Shown piece by piece: positions 1 to 11,155 of a stretch of DNA of 64,000 bases. A program made the translations under genes and the position numbers. The notes under the pieces are model-generated. The model did no database searches. It had not been told where the DNA came from and saw only the letters and a list, made by a program, of their open reading frames with translations. The stretch is from Hevea brasiliensis (lineage: Eukaryota > Streptophyta > Magnoliopsida > Malpighiales > Euphorbiaceae): assembly GCF_030052815.1 (NCBI RefSeq), contig NC_079505.1:11281650-11345649 (forward strand), in the 5' to 3' direction. Each line of letters starts with the position of its first letter. The stretch's first letter is position 1.

Positions 1-1390
1 ACCTTAGTCTCCCGGCTATCAACCTGCAATCTCATTACGTTTTGTGATTCTGCAGTTAGTTCAATAGATTCGACTCCCTACAGGTCAGTGTTCATATTAC
101 CATTTTATTAAGTTTAGTTATTGTTTTACGTATTTCCTTTGTCCTTTTTATGCATGATATTTTCTTTAAGTTCATATCACGCTAAAAAATACAAAGAAAG
201 GTTATGCTCTAGTTTATTTCCGTGTTGGCCAATCCACACTTTTGTTAATCTTTATTATTTATGAACGCAAGTCTTCTAGTCTCGAGTAGTATATAAGGGG
301 TCGGATAAAATGTAGGTAACTGTATCTTAAGGGTCTCTTTAAAATGATGAAGAATCTGGGTAATAAGTCAGGAAAATAGTTAGGCCAAATCACTGGAATA
401 ACACAAAAGACAATTGGGTAAGACGCCACAAGGTAGGATAAAACCGAACCGTAGGTAAATAAATGGAATAAATCGGGTATCAGAGGGTACTGGTAAAGCG
501 ACCACATTAGAAGATCAGGAAATTCAGTTTAGTGTCCCTGGTCTAGTCACAAGGTATTAAGGAGTTAAAAGAAGCCTTATTCCGATCCCTGTCATCTTCG
601 AATGCCAAAACCCTTAGTCCTAGGCTCTTACGAGGGGTAACTGAAATTAAACTTCGAGAGATCGGAAAAATCCTTATCCGACTCCCATTAAAATAAAAGA
701 GATCGGAGGAGAGTTCTTATCCGGTTCTCAATCTAAAACTTTAACAAATATTCAAAAGAGACCGGAGGAGAGTTCTTATCCGGTTCTCAATCTAAAATTA
801 AAAAAAAAAACGTTTAAAAGAGATCGGAAGAGAGTTCTCATCCGGCTCTCAACCCAAATTTTAATAAATACTCAAAAGAGATCGGAGGAGAGTTCTTATC
901 CGGTTCTCAATCTAAAATTAAAATAAAATGTTTAAAAGAGATCGGAGGAGAGTTCTTATCCGATCCTCAAATCTAAAACTTTAATAAATATTAAAGAGAT
1001 CGGAGGAGAGTTCTTATCCGATTCTCACCTAGAATTTTAATAAATAATTTAAAAGAGGTCGAAGGAGAGTTCTTATCCAATTCTCAATCCAAATTTTAAC
1101 AAATATTTTGGAAGAGATCGGAGGAGAGTTCTTATCCGATTCTCAATCCAAAATTTTAAAAAGTGATCAGAGAAGAGTTCTTATTCGATCCAAAATTCTA
1201 ATTTTAATCTAAAAGAGATCGAAGGAGACTTCTCATCCGATTCTCAAATTGAATTTTAACCAAATAACCCTTTCAAACAAAATTAACATACAACAGTAAC
1301 TCACTAAGGTTGTCTCATTTACTTACGTATCTGGGTAATCCAAATTTAGTGAAAAATCAAATATTCCTTTTGTTAAAAGGATTAACATTT
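1..1390 (+). repeat. Partial 5' LTR of copy A (R/U5 part)
   Basis: Base 1 corresponds to about 12811 in the complete middle LTR, and the two run nearly identical to about 1387. There the LTR jumps into gag sequence equivalent to 19316. The last roughly 260 bp of the LTR, the primer site, ORF1 and most of gag are missing (about 5.1 kb). The junction shares only TTT between the two partners, which suggests microhomology-mediated repair. Confidence 0.9.
650..1260 (+). repeat. About ten degenerate 60-bp tandem repeats in U5 (copy A)
   Basis: Each unit has a core of the form GAGAYCGG, then about 14 nt, then CCGRTTCTC, separated by A/T-rich spacers. The flanks of the core are inverted, so each unit can fold as a short hairpin. 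Several units keep pairing by paired changes (ACCGG with CCGGT at about 757; ATCGG with CCGAT at about 994 and 1112). Others rely on G-T pairs or are mispaired. Confidence 0.8.
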
Positions 1391-3209
1391 GCCCTCAGGT
1401 AACAGGATCAGAAAAGGGTACAGGATGTCCTTACCATGGAGGGGCAGCTGATCATGAGCTGCGGGACTGTGAGGGATTCAAGCAAGAGGTTCAGAACTTG
1501 TTATCCCTCAAAGTTCTGAGATGCCAGACAAGGTCGAAGACGGAAGGGGGAGTGAACACAACTAGATTCAGCCAAAATGCTTCTACCTCCAAACCCCGAA
1601 TCACCTTCTCACCCCCAGTAGCCTCACCGCTAGTAACGGTTATCCGAACTCCGCCTCAGCTCCCTGTCACAAATACTCATGCTGTCCCTTGGAACTATAA
1701 TTTCCAAGTTTTCACACAAGGAGCGTCAAGCAGTACATCAGCTCCTAATCTTGCTTCACCCTCAGCACCTCCAAAACCGCGTTTCACTCCTCATGAACAC
1801 TTTAAAATGACTTATGCTGGACCTATCACCAGTACTACTCCCCAAGTTAATCTTCAGCCCGTCGCTGCCACAAAATCCTCCTCGTTTGAGCAAGAAGTCG
1901 AGTTCATAACTCGAAGTGGGAGGTGTTACGGGAAGGAAGAGAAAGAAAAGAGGAAAGGGAAAGTAAAAATGGGAGAGTCACTAAAGAATACAGAAGAAGA
2001 GGATGAGAAGACGGAGGAAGTAGAACATGCCGGGCCTAAAGAGGAGGAGGAACTGTTGCTCCAAATAATGAAGCAGAGTGAGTACGATGTGGTGGAGCAG
2101 TTGAGAAAGACACCTGCCCGAATTTCACTGTTATCGCTGATCCTGAGCTCAGAAGTGCACCGACAAGCCTTACAGAGAATCCTGGATCAAGCCTTTGTAA
2201 ACCCCGACATCACACCGGGGTAGTTTGAGAAGATAGTGGGACAAATCCAGGCATCCAGTTTTGTTACTTTCTCGGAAGACGAGATAGATCCTGCAGGCTT
2301 AGCACATACTAAGGCCCTACATGTGACAGTAAAATGTAAAGGTTGTATAGTGGCCAAGGTCCTTATTGATAACGGATCAGCCCTCAATGTACTGCCTAGT
2401 GCTACCTTGGCTAGGTTGCCAGTTGACCAATCAGATATACGTCAAAGTGCTAAGGTGGTAAGAGCCTTTGACGGTACAAGAAGAGAAGTATTGGGAGATA
2501 TTGACTTGCCACTTCAAATTGGCGCATGCACCTTCAACGTCATATTTCAGGTGATGAATATTGAACCGGCCTACACTATGTTGCTGGGGCGGCTGTGGAT
2601 CCATTCAGCGAATGCCGTTCCTTCAACTTTGCATCAGAAAATAAAGTACATCATGGACGGCAAAATCATCACGGTGAGAGGGGAAGAAGCCATATTAGTC
2701 ACCAAGCCACAATCACTTCTTTACGTGGAAGCTGCTGAGGAGTCGTTGGAAAGTTCTTTCCAGGCCCTCGAATTACAAGAAACCGGAAATGAGGGGGCTA
2801 TGGCTATAGTGGCCAAAGTGTTGTCGAGGAATGGGCATCAAGAGGGCAAAGGCTTGGGCACCTCATTGCAAGGAATCGTTGAACCTATATCGGCTATCCA
2901 GAAAGTAGGCCGTTGTGGTTTGGGTTATGAGGAAGATGCCCTTATGGATGGGCGATTCTGGATGAGAAAAATGCTCCGGGATCAAAGGTTTGACCAGAAA
3001 ATGGGAAAAAGGAAGGTAGTCCCGAGAATCACGGAGATCTTCACTAAACCGGTCATTGAAAATCCGGCAAAGGTTGAAGAATCACCTGATGAACCATCCA
3101 TCGATGTCATCTACCTGGATTCCTTGTATGAGGCTCTGGTCTCGCCAATAGCTGAGGGGCAAGAACTAGACAACTGGACAGCAGAAGACATCCCTGTACT
3201 CAATTTCGA
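1391..3209 (+). pseudogene. Copy A: truncated gag C-terminus, protease and G-patch
   Basis: This is the end of Gag followed by the aspartic protease that would cleave the polyprotein. It opens with a CHHC finger-like motif (C-x2-H-x5-H-x4-C, 1426-1470), then a proline-rich and an acidic lysine/glutamate-rich linker. The protease active site reads DNGS at 2368-2379. A glycine-rich G-patch-like segment follows (about 2815-2935). One in-frame TAG at 2221-2223 interrupts it; copy B has CAG there. Otherwise the frame is open to the splice donor at 3210. The gag N-terminus is lost in the upstream deletion. Confidence 0.88.
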
Positions 3210-3393
3210 GTAAAGTACCTTTGGTTATCTACACTTGATCATTTTGTCCATGTTGGCAAGTGTAATACTGTAAATGGACCCTTTTTCTTATGGCATAAAT
3301 ATTAATGAATTAATAGCGCATTCTAAATCCAATTCTTTCTTTCTTTCCTTTTGAATTCCATCCTTATAATATGTTCTATTTTCATTCATTCAG
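3210..3393 (+). other. Predicted 184-nt intron between pro and pol (copy A)
   Basis: The donor is CGA|GTAAAG and the acceptor ATTCAG|GACC. Read unspliced, the protease frame meets TAA at once. Removing 184 nt joins the protease frame to the RT frame without loss of a codon. The same sites at the same spacing occur in copy B. An intron at this place is known for Ogre-type elements. Confidence 0.82.
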
Positions 3394-6300
3394 GACCATT
3401 CATCAATTAACACCTAATAATCCAATAGACTCAGAAATTCCTCCAGTTAATTTTGAAGTCCCCATAACTGCCATTACTTCAAGTGATTCTGAGGAAAATC
3501 TCACAGAAGAAAGCAATGAAAGGGATGAACCTTCCCTCGTGCCTCGTGGAGACAAAACACGCACCATAAACTTAGGCACTGAAGAAGTAAAAAGGGAACT
3601 TAATGTAGTGGAGAGTGAAGAATTGGGAGATATTATCAGTTTGCTTAGAGAATTCCTAGACGTATTTTCCTGGAACTATGATGATATGGTTGGTTTGGAC
3701 CCCCAGATAGTGACGCACAAAATTCCCCTTATTCCGGGGACAATCCCGGTGAAGCAGAAATTAAGGAGAATGAATCCTGACACACTGCTCAAAGTTAGGG
3801 ATGAGGTCAAGAAACAATATGACGCTGGGTTCCTGGAAGTAGTCAAATATCCCCAATGGGTAGCTAACGTCGTCCCGGTAATGAAGAAGGACGGGAGAGT
3901 CAGGGTATGCGTTGACTACAGGGATCTTAATAAAGCGAGCTTGAAAGACGATTTCCCTCTCCCTCACATTGATGTGTTAGTTAACAATGCTGCGGGATTG
4001 GGCAGGTGTTCGTGTATTGATGGGGCATCAGGGTACAATCAGATCCCAATGGACGAGGAAGACAAGGATAAAACTGTTTTCATCACTCAATGGGGAGTAT
4101 TTTGCTATCGGGTCATGCCTTTCGGGTTAAAGAATGCTAGTGCTACCTACCAGCGCGCAATGGTCACATTATTCCATGATATGATGCATAAAGAAGTGGA
4201 GGTGTATGTAGATGATATGATCATCAAATCCCGGGGAGAAGAAAGCCATGTGCGGGTGCTGAGGAAAGTATTTGAGAGACTCAGGAAATATCATCTGAAA
4301 CTGAACCCTGCCAAATGCATATTCGGAGCTAGATCTGGGAAATTGTTGGGATTCATAGTGAGCGAGAAGGAATAGAAGTTGATCCAGACAAAGTCCGAGC
4401 CATTCAAGAGATGCCATCCCCAAAAACAGAAAGGGAAGTGCGCAGTTTCTTAGGAAAGTTGAACTACATATCAAGGTTTATTTCCAATCTCACTGCGCAA
4501 GCTGAGCCAATTTTTAGATTGCTCCGGAAGAACAACTCTACTCAATGGGATTCTGTTTGCCAAGAGGCCTTTGATAAAATTAAGTAGTACCTATCAAACC
4601 CACCAGTATTGGTTCCTCCAGTCGCGGGAAGGCCTCTGAGTTTGTATATGGTAGTCCAACAAAGCTCAATGGGATGTGTTTTGGGGCAACATCATGATAC
4701 TGGCCGAAAGGAAAGAGCCATTTATTACCTGAGCAAGAAGTTCAATGATTGTGAATCAAGGTACTCTTTCCTAGAGAAAACTTGCTGCGCGCTAGCCTGG
4801 ACAGCGAATCGCCTCAAACACTACATGCTGAATCACAAGACATGGCTCATCTCCAGGATAGATCCTATCAAATATATATTCGAAACCCCATTCATGCCAG
4901 GTAGGATAGCCAAGTGGCAGGTAATACTCTCCCAATATGACATAGTCTATATGACCCAGAAAGCGGTGAAGGGTAGTGTAATCGCCGATCTCCTAGCAGA
5001 AAACCCTATCCAAGATTATGAAGCTCTGGATTTTGAGTTCCCCGATGAGCATATTAATGAAGTAGACTGCGAAGAAGAGGAGCCAGCCGATGTATGGGAA
5101 ATGTATTTCGACGGAGCTGTCAATTTGTCCAGTAATGGAATTGGAGCTGTATTGATATCCCCGGATGGAAAACACTTTCCGATAGCTATTAAGTTGAGAT
5201 TTGACTGCACCAACAACGTCGCGGAATACGAAGCTTGTGTAATGGGTTTACAAGCTGCTATCGAAATGAAAATCAGAAAGTTGGAGGTATACGAAAACTC
5301 AGCTCTGATCATTTATCAAGTCAAAGAGGAATGGCAAACTAAGGATCCGAAGCTGATCCCATATCAGAAGTACTTACTGGAGCTGATTAAGAAATTCAAA
5401 GAAATCTCTTTCACTCATCTTAGTAGAGACAAGAATCAATTTGCTGATGCCTTAGCTACTTTAGTTGTTATGGCTCAAATAGAAGAAGGACAGACAACTC
5501 AGTTATTAAGGATTAAAGCAAGAAGTGAGCCAGCATACTGCTTCATGATTAAGGAAGAACCCGACATTAAACCTTGGTACCATGACATCCTGGTCTACAT
5601 CAGAACCGGAGAATTCCCTTCACGGGCAAGCAGAAACGAAAGAAGGATGATTCGGAGGTTAGCATTGGGATACTTCCCCAGTGGAGAAGTCCTATACAAG
5701 AGGAGCTCCAACGGTGAATTGTTGAGATGTGTGGGTGCAACAGAGGCGAAGAGAATCCTTTTCGTGACTCATGAAGGAAATTGTGCAACCCATGCCAACG
5801 GGCATATGATGGCTAAGAAAATCATGCGACGTGGGTATTTTTGGACTACAATGGAAAAGGATTGCATTGAATACTTTCGAAAGTGTCATAAGTGTCAGAT
5901 CTACGCGGATCCGATAAATGTTCCGCCTCACAAATTGTTCAACCTCGTCTCACCATGGCCTTTCGCAATGTGGGGCATCGATGTGATTGGTCCCATCAAC
6001 CCTAAGGCATCCAATGGGCATAGATTTATCCTATTAGCCATCGACTATTTCTCCAAATGGGTCGAAGCAACGTCATATGCTCACATCACGCAGAACATAT
6101 TTCTCAAATTCCTCAGAAACAACATCATCTGCCAGCATGGTCTCCCCAATGAAATCGTCACTGACAACGCCAAGAATCTGAATGGTCCAAAGATTCAAAA
6201 ATTATGTGATCAATACAAAATCCGACATCTCAATTCCTCCCCATACCGTCCCCAGATGAATGGAGCGGTGGAAGCCGCAAATAAAAATCTCAAGAGGATA

Positions 6301-6822
6301 ATCTGGAAAATGACGGTCACATATAGGGATTGGCATGATATGCTTCCCTACGCTCTTCACGCATACCGGACTTCTGTGAGAACCTCAACAGGGGCAACTC
6401 CATACTCACTGGTTTACGGGATGGAAGCAGTATTACCTATTGAAGTTGAAATTCCTTCCCTAAGGATTCTGAAGGAATTGGGGATTGATGAGTCATAATG
6501 GATCCAGTCGAGGTTGGATCAGTTAAACTTACTGGACGAGAAAAGGTTAGCAGCAGCATGTCATGGGCAGTTATACCAGAGGAGAATGGCTAGGGCATTT
6601 GACAAAAGCGTTCGCCCACGTGAATTCCAACCCGGGGACCTAGTTCTGAAGAAAGTGCTGCCAAATCAAAACGATCCCCGGGGCAAATGGTCACCAACCT
6701 ACGAGGGACCCTATGTGGTTAAAAAGGCATTTTCTGGAGGAGCCTTGGTCTTGACCCACATGGACGGTGAGGAATTCCCAATACCTGTGAATGCTGACAC
6801 CGTCAAGAGATATTATGCCTAA
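3394..6822 (+). pseudogene. Copy A: pol (RT, RNase H, second RNase H, integrase)
   Basis: This encodes the polymerase and integration enzymes. In order: an acidic leader, reverse transcriptase with YVDD at 4205-4216, Ty3-type RNase H (about 4630-4870), a second archaeal-like RNase H (about 5098-5460), then integrase with an HHCC zinc-binding end (about 5760-5900), a DDE core (aspartates in GIDVIGP and VTDNA, glutamate in GAVEAAN) and a C-terminal GPYVV region. There is no chromodomain. Breaks are a 1-nt deletion near 4370 relative to copy B, TAG at 4585-4587 and TAA at 6496-6498. In the second RNase H the expected aspartate of the GDS motif is asparagine (5296-5298), while copy B keeps aspartate. 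Confidence 0.9.
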
Positions 6823-6840
6823 AAAAAAAAAGGGTAGGGT

Positions 6841-7482
6841 AGGAGTGAAAACCCGAAAAGGCACTCCTAGAAAAATGTGTGAAAAAAGGCGAAAACCCAA
6901 AAGGGGTGCTTTCTGAAAAATGAGTGAAGGACGAAAACCTGAAAGGGCGTCCTGAAAAAGTGAGTAAAAAAAAAAAAAAAAAAGAGAGGGCTAGGGATGA
7001 AAACCCGAAAGGGCATCCCAAGAACCAAAAGGGAGAAATAAGGAATGGGGCATGAAACCGAGGATGGAGAGAAACCGCCACGGCATGAGGCTTCAGAGAA
7101 CTTGAAATAATAGCAGTTAAGAGACTTCAAAGCCAACCATAAGGAATATGTGAGATCTACCCTTGTACTCTTTTTTTCTTTGAAACTCTATCTTTGTTTT
7201 TCTTAAAACCGTAATAAAAATTATACTTTATTCCCTCTGCTTTTATTTTTCCCTTATACTCACTCTTTAACATTATCTTTCTGCAATCTCGTTATTTAAT
7301 GCGCTATTAATTAGTTAAAATTTTTGCCATAAGATTAGGATTTAACAATTGATAACCTCACGTACTTTACTATGAGATTTGCAGGGAATGACTTGAAAAA
7401 AAAACACTAGAGGTGAAAACCTGAAAGGGTGCTTCTGGTCAAATGGATGAAAGGAAAGTGAAAGCCCGCAAGGGCGCTTTCC
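6841..7482 (+). repeat. Array of six hairpins with a constant core and variable paired arms
   Basis: Six copies of a 14-nt core (AAAACCCGAAAGGG or a close variant) lie at 6848, about 6892, 6934, 7000, 7416 and 7461. The flanking arms differ in sequence yet pair: AGGAGTG with CACTCCT (6841/6862), AGGACG with CGTCCT (6928/6948), GGGATG with CATCCC (6994/7014), CTAGAGGTG with TGCTTCTGG using G-T pairs (7407/7430), GGAAAGTG with CGCTTTCC (7453/7475). The copy near 6885 pairs with one bulge. The core can itself form CCC-GAAA-GGG; the last copy has GCAA, also a GNRA loop. Confidence 0.85.
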
Positions 7483-7636
7483 GTAAAATAAGAAGAAAGT
7501 CGGGAACAGAAATGGGGCAATGGGGTCATAGGTCAAGTCTTGCAACTCGTCCTCCATCAATCCTCGGCTTTCGGGATCCTGTTAAGTACACTTCGTCGGG
7601 AAAAACTCCTTGTGCCAAGATTAGACTTGCTTTGTA

Positions 7637-8085
7637 AGTGGATTTTAATTTCCTGCAATTTAAATTTCCTGTTATCAACCTCTGGTTCCTTGATCTAAGT
7701 TGATTTTAATTTTCAGTATTTAAATTTCCTGTTATCAACCTCTGGTTCCTTGATCTAAGTTGATTTTAATTTTCAGTATTTAAATTTCCTGTTATCAACC
7801 TCTGGTTCCTTGATCTAAGTTGATTTTAATTTCCCGCGATTTAAATTTCCTGTTATCAACCTCTGGTTCCTTGATCTAAGTTGATTTTAATTTCCTGCAA
7901 TTTAAATTTCCTGTTATCAACCTCTGGTTCCTTGATCTAAGTTGATTTTAATTTCCCGCAATTTAAATTTCCTGTTATCAACCTCTGGTTCCTTGATCTA
8001 AGTTGATTTTAATTTCCCGCAATTTAAATTTCCTGTTATCAACCTCTGGTTCCTTGGTCCAAGTTGATTTTAATTTTCTAGTATT
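7637..8085 (+). repeat. 60-61-bp tandem repeat, about seven units
   Basis: Consecutive 60-bp units are nearly identical; the units starting at 7681 and 7741 match exactly. The only variable part is a short block just before ATTTAAATTT (CAGT, CGCG or CGCA forms). It lies between pol and the polypurine tract. No function is evident. Confidence 0.95.
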
Positions 8086-8229
8086 TTAACTCCTGTTACC
8101 AATCTCTAGGTCACTAACTTAGGTATGCTTTAGTTCCCTAACTTCGAATACCTAATTGTCCAAAATATGGGTCTGAATCTTTACATAATTCCTACACGGG
8201 AAAATTTTTCCCTTTAATAGAAATTATGT

Positions 8230-8242
8230 AAAGAGGGGCAGC
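8230..8242 (+). promoter_or_regulatory. Polypurine tract of copy A
   Basis: The purine-rich AAAGAGGGGCAGC lies directly before the LTR start TGTCGACA. This is the expected site for plus-strand DNA priming. Confidence 0.82.
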
Positions 8243-8853
8243 TGTCGACACCATATTTTGGCCGACCCCCAGAATCAATAAACTTTGAAACTGATCCCCA
8301 GCACTAAGTCTCCCTTTGCCAGCCAATTACATTTCCGATCTCTCCTTGCCATTTAACCACATTTCCGATCTCTCCTCACAAGGAATTGAATCAACACTAA
8401 GTCCTCATGTCAGTTAAAGCCTTACCGGTCTCTCAAATCACTCACCGAGCTCTCAAGCCAATTGTCAAACTTCCTGACCAGTCAACTACATTCCCGATCT
8501 CCTGTCAAATAAAATTGAACCAACACTAGATCTTTATGTCACCAGTTTCATGGCCGACCTCCCTTTTAAAAAGCGTAGGAATAATCAAGTTAAGGTTCCA
8601 CCCCGGTTTAATGATGATCCCGATCTTAAATGTTCAAGCCAAATTTCCAATTTTAATCAAGTCCCGTTTAGCGTTAGTTCCCTGCCGATCTCATGCTCAT
8701 TATGTTTTCCGACCTCTTACACTTAGATTAATAATAACTCTTAGTTATTTCAATATACTCAGACAATCAAGTGTTTAAATAATTTAGACATTTTCGATCA
8801 CATTCATTCACTGGACAAAAGAAGACTTCATTTCATATTAAAGTTTGTACAAG

Positions 8854-10720
8854 TCATTCGGCTGGAGGATCACCCCCAGCCTGATCTACATTTTGCTCGC
8901 CTTCTCTCTCACCCTCGGCCTCCTCCTCACTATCCTCACCCTCACCCTCGGGAGCCAGGTCTGCCATCCAGGAGAAGTCCTCTTCCGGGTAACGCTTCTT
9001 AAGTTCGGCCAAGAGATCCTTGTGAGCATTCACATAAGCACCGGCCACTCCTGTCACCATCTCTTCTTCTCTCGCCTTGAGCTCCTCAGTGAGGTGAGCG
9101 ATGTGAGCAGCTTCATCGGTCCGAAGTGCTTGAACTTTCTCTAGAACACGGGTTCGCTCGGCCAGAACACGAGACTGTTCGGCCAGCTTGTCTTCATAGA
9201 ACTTCATCCGCCCCTCAATTTGAGATATGTAATCCTGAGCGGATGAGAGTTGGGATTGGAGGGAAGCCACTTCCTGACTCTTCTTTTCGACCTCCTTACC
9301 TAGGCGGTGAGCCTTTTCCCGGACTATGTGCTGATTCACCAAGCACTCTACGTTTAGACTCATGGATCGGGTCAGAATGTCGTCAAGGTTGTCCGGAGAC
9401 AGCCTGTCCCGATCCTCCCGAAGGCAGATGGAAGACCCCAAGACTTTGGCAAAACCTGGGTTCTCTCGAACAGTCCGGTTCTTCTCCAGGGAAGTGACCA
9501 GCATTTGAGCGCCTCGAGAAAGGGGCCTCACAGAAGGTTGAGAAGGACCCCCTTCTGCGCTCGGAGCAAATGGAGGATGTGGGGGCGGCTCTTCTCGGCG
9601 AGGAGGAGATCGGACAGCTTCTACGATCGGCGGTCCCAAAGGTTGAGGCGGGCCTTCTTGTATTTCCCCGGGCTAATGCCTGGGTGTCTTCATTTCCTCA
9701 GCTCGCTTCATCTCCCGTACCTTCCGGGAGATCTCCCTCTTTCGCTTCCGGTTCTCCTTGGAGGCTTCGTCTCTTGCCATACCTGTACAAAGAAGAGGTC
9801 AGTGAGATCACTAAGGTCCAAAGATCTGAGATATAGAAAATACCGATGCCGAGGTCAGAGAGTTGAAGCCCACGATCTTGGCCGGTGACCAGCTGTATAG
9901 TCCAATGGTGCAGCTCGGCCGTCACTGCATCTAAACAAGAAAACTTCTCTCGGCCCACCTGATCCTTCAGCTCCATCACTATTAATCCTTCTTCTCTATT
10001 CAGGGTGATACGCTTCGGGAGTAAGGGGCCCTGGTGCCGCCAGCTGCGAGGAAAACCCTCAAAGTCGTTCGGTATTTTGCTCCTCAGGATAAAGAAGCGG
10101 TTCTTCCAATTCTTCAGGGAGGAAGGCAGGTCGGTAAAAAGCCCACAATGGGGTTTCGCCTGGAAGAACCAATACTCGTCGTCTTTTCGATGAGTCAGCC
10201 GATGTAGTTCGGCGAATACCTTAGCTGTAGGTCTGATCCCTTTGGCTCGGCAAAGGCCCCTGAAGGCTACCAGGATCCGCCAAGAGTTCGGGTGAACCTG
10301 GGCTATGCACACTTGGTGATATTTTAGGACTTCCTTGAAGAAGTCATCGAGAGGGAACCTTAGCCCGGCTTTTAATTGTTCCTCGTACACCATGGTCATA
10401 TCGTCCTCCATAAAGAAGTGATCGGCACGAAGATCACCGTGACACCGGATGAGCTCGTACGAATCAGGCTCGATGTTGTACTCCTGGCTGAACGACTGCA
10501 GGTCGGTTTCTTGCAAGATTGATGGCAGCTCGTCCATAGGAAGATTCTCCCTCCCTGAAGAAGGTACAAACCTTGATGGTGCGGTCCGCCCCCGAGCTGG
10601 AACGGAGACCCTAGGAGGTTCTGGTCACACGCTTGGTCCGACCACCTCGACTTCGTCTAATGACCACGAGACGTGAATGGAAGGGGGGCTCTCCGCTCTC
10701 TGACCTTCAGCGCCGCTCAT
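8854..10720 (-). pseudogene. Antisense gene in U3: putative gypsy-type transposon domain plus coiled coil
   Basis: ATG is at 10718-10720. The first part (to about 9700) matches from memory the plant 'putative gypsy type transposon' family (Transposase_28), with hallmarks such as RFPLDDFF, HPNSWRI and LPSSLKNWK. A 61-nt intron fits at 9843-9783 (donor TCG|GTATTTT, acceptor TACAG|GTATG) and joins this frame to the downstream frame. That frame encodes a basic stretch, a proline-rich linker, a long coiled coil and an acidic tail ending at about 8857. Two in-frame stops break it: TGA at 10625-10627 and TAG at 9673-9675. No frameshift is needed. Its biochemical role is unknown. Antisense extra ORFs are known in Tat-type elements, usually placed between pol and the LTR. 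Confidence 0.78.
9783..9843 (-). other. Predicted 61-nt intron of the antisense gene
   Basis: GT at 9843-9842 and AG at 9784-9783 on the minus strand. The length is not a multiple of three, and its removal brings the domain-encoding frame and the coiled-coil frame together. It is short for a plant intron, which lowers certainty. Confidence 0.6.
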
Positions 10721-10874
10721 TTTCAAAGGAAATAAAGAATTTAAACTAAAAGAAGGATCAAAACCCTTACCGGAGTCTGATCGGTGTCGGAAGAACTTGA
10801 GAAAACGAGAGAATTCAGAGATTGTTCGCGAGAAGGCTGAAAATGACATAAGGGGCAACTGGCTAACCCCACCC

Positions 10875-10883
10875 CTATTTATA
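10875..10883 (-). promoter_or_regulatory. TATA box for the antisense gene
   Basis: The minus strand reads TATAAATAG about 155 bp upstream of the antisense ATG at 10720, a usual distance for a plant promoter with a short 5' UTR. Confidence 0.65.
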
Positions 10884-11155
10884 CTCGTCCGAGCATTTAA
10901 TGCTCACGATGTTCCGGGCAATGCATCGGTTAGCGGGACTCACCAGCTATTCTGACACGTCTCACGAATATTCCAAAATTCCTTAAAGAGATCGGATAAC
11001 TAGAGATCGGCATATTAAGATAAATATTTTGAATTGCGGATCAGTTAAGGATTGTTCAGTTAGGAACCAGATCGGATAAACACATCAAATATCGAAAAAT
11101 AATTAATAAGGTGATTACTGACAAAACAAAATTTTTATTTCCAAAAGATCGGATT

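Larger units (their letters stand above)
6823..8229 (+). other. Copy A 3' untranslated spacer
   Basis: This is about 1.4 kb between the pol stop and the polypurine tract. No credible coding frame was seen. It contains the six-hairpin array and the 60-bp tandem array annotated separately, with T-rich and A-rich stretches between. Copy B keeps only the first 30 bp or so. Confidence 0.8.

Noticed and set aside
259..507. Minus-strand 82-codon frame in the LTR, also at 13022-13315
   Set aside because: It lies in U5, has no domain, and is present only because the LTR is repeated.
650..1260. CRISPR-like pattern of similar repeats with variable AT-rich spacers
   Set aside because: The repeats are degenerate, the spacers are not unique, and the array lies in a plant retrotransposon LTR present three times in the window.
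8845..9888. Several + strand open frames opposite the antisense gene
   Set aside because: No recognisable domains; they look like mirror frames of the GC-rich antisense coding sequence.
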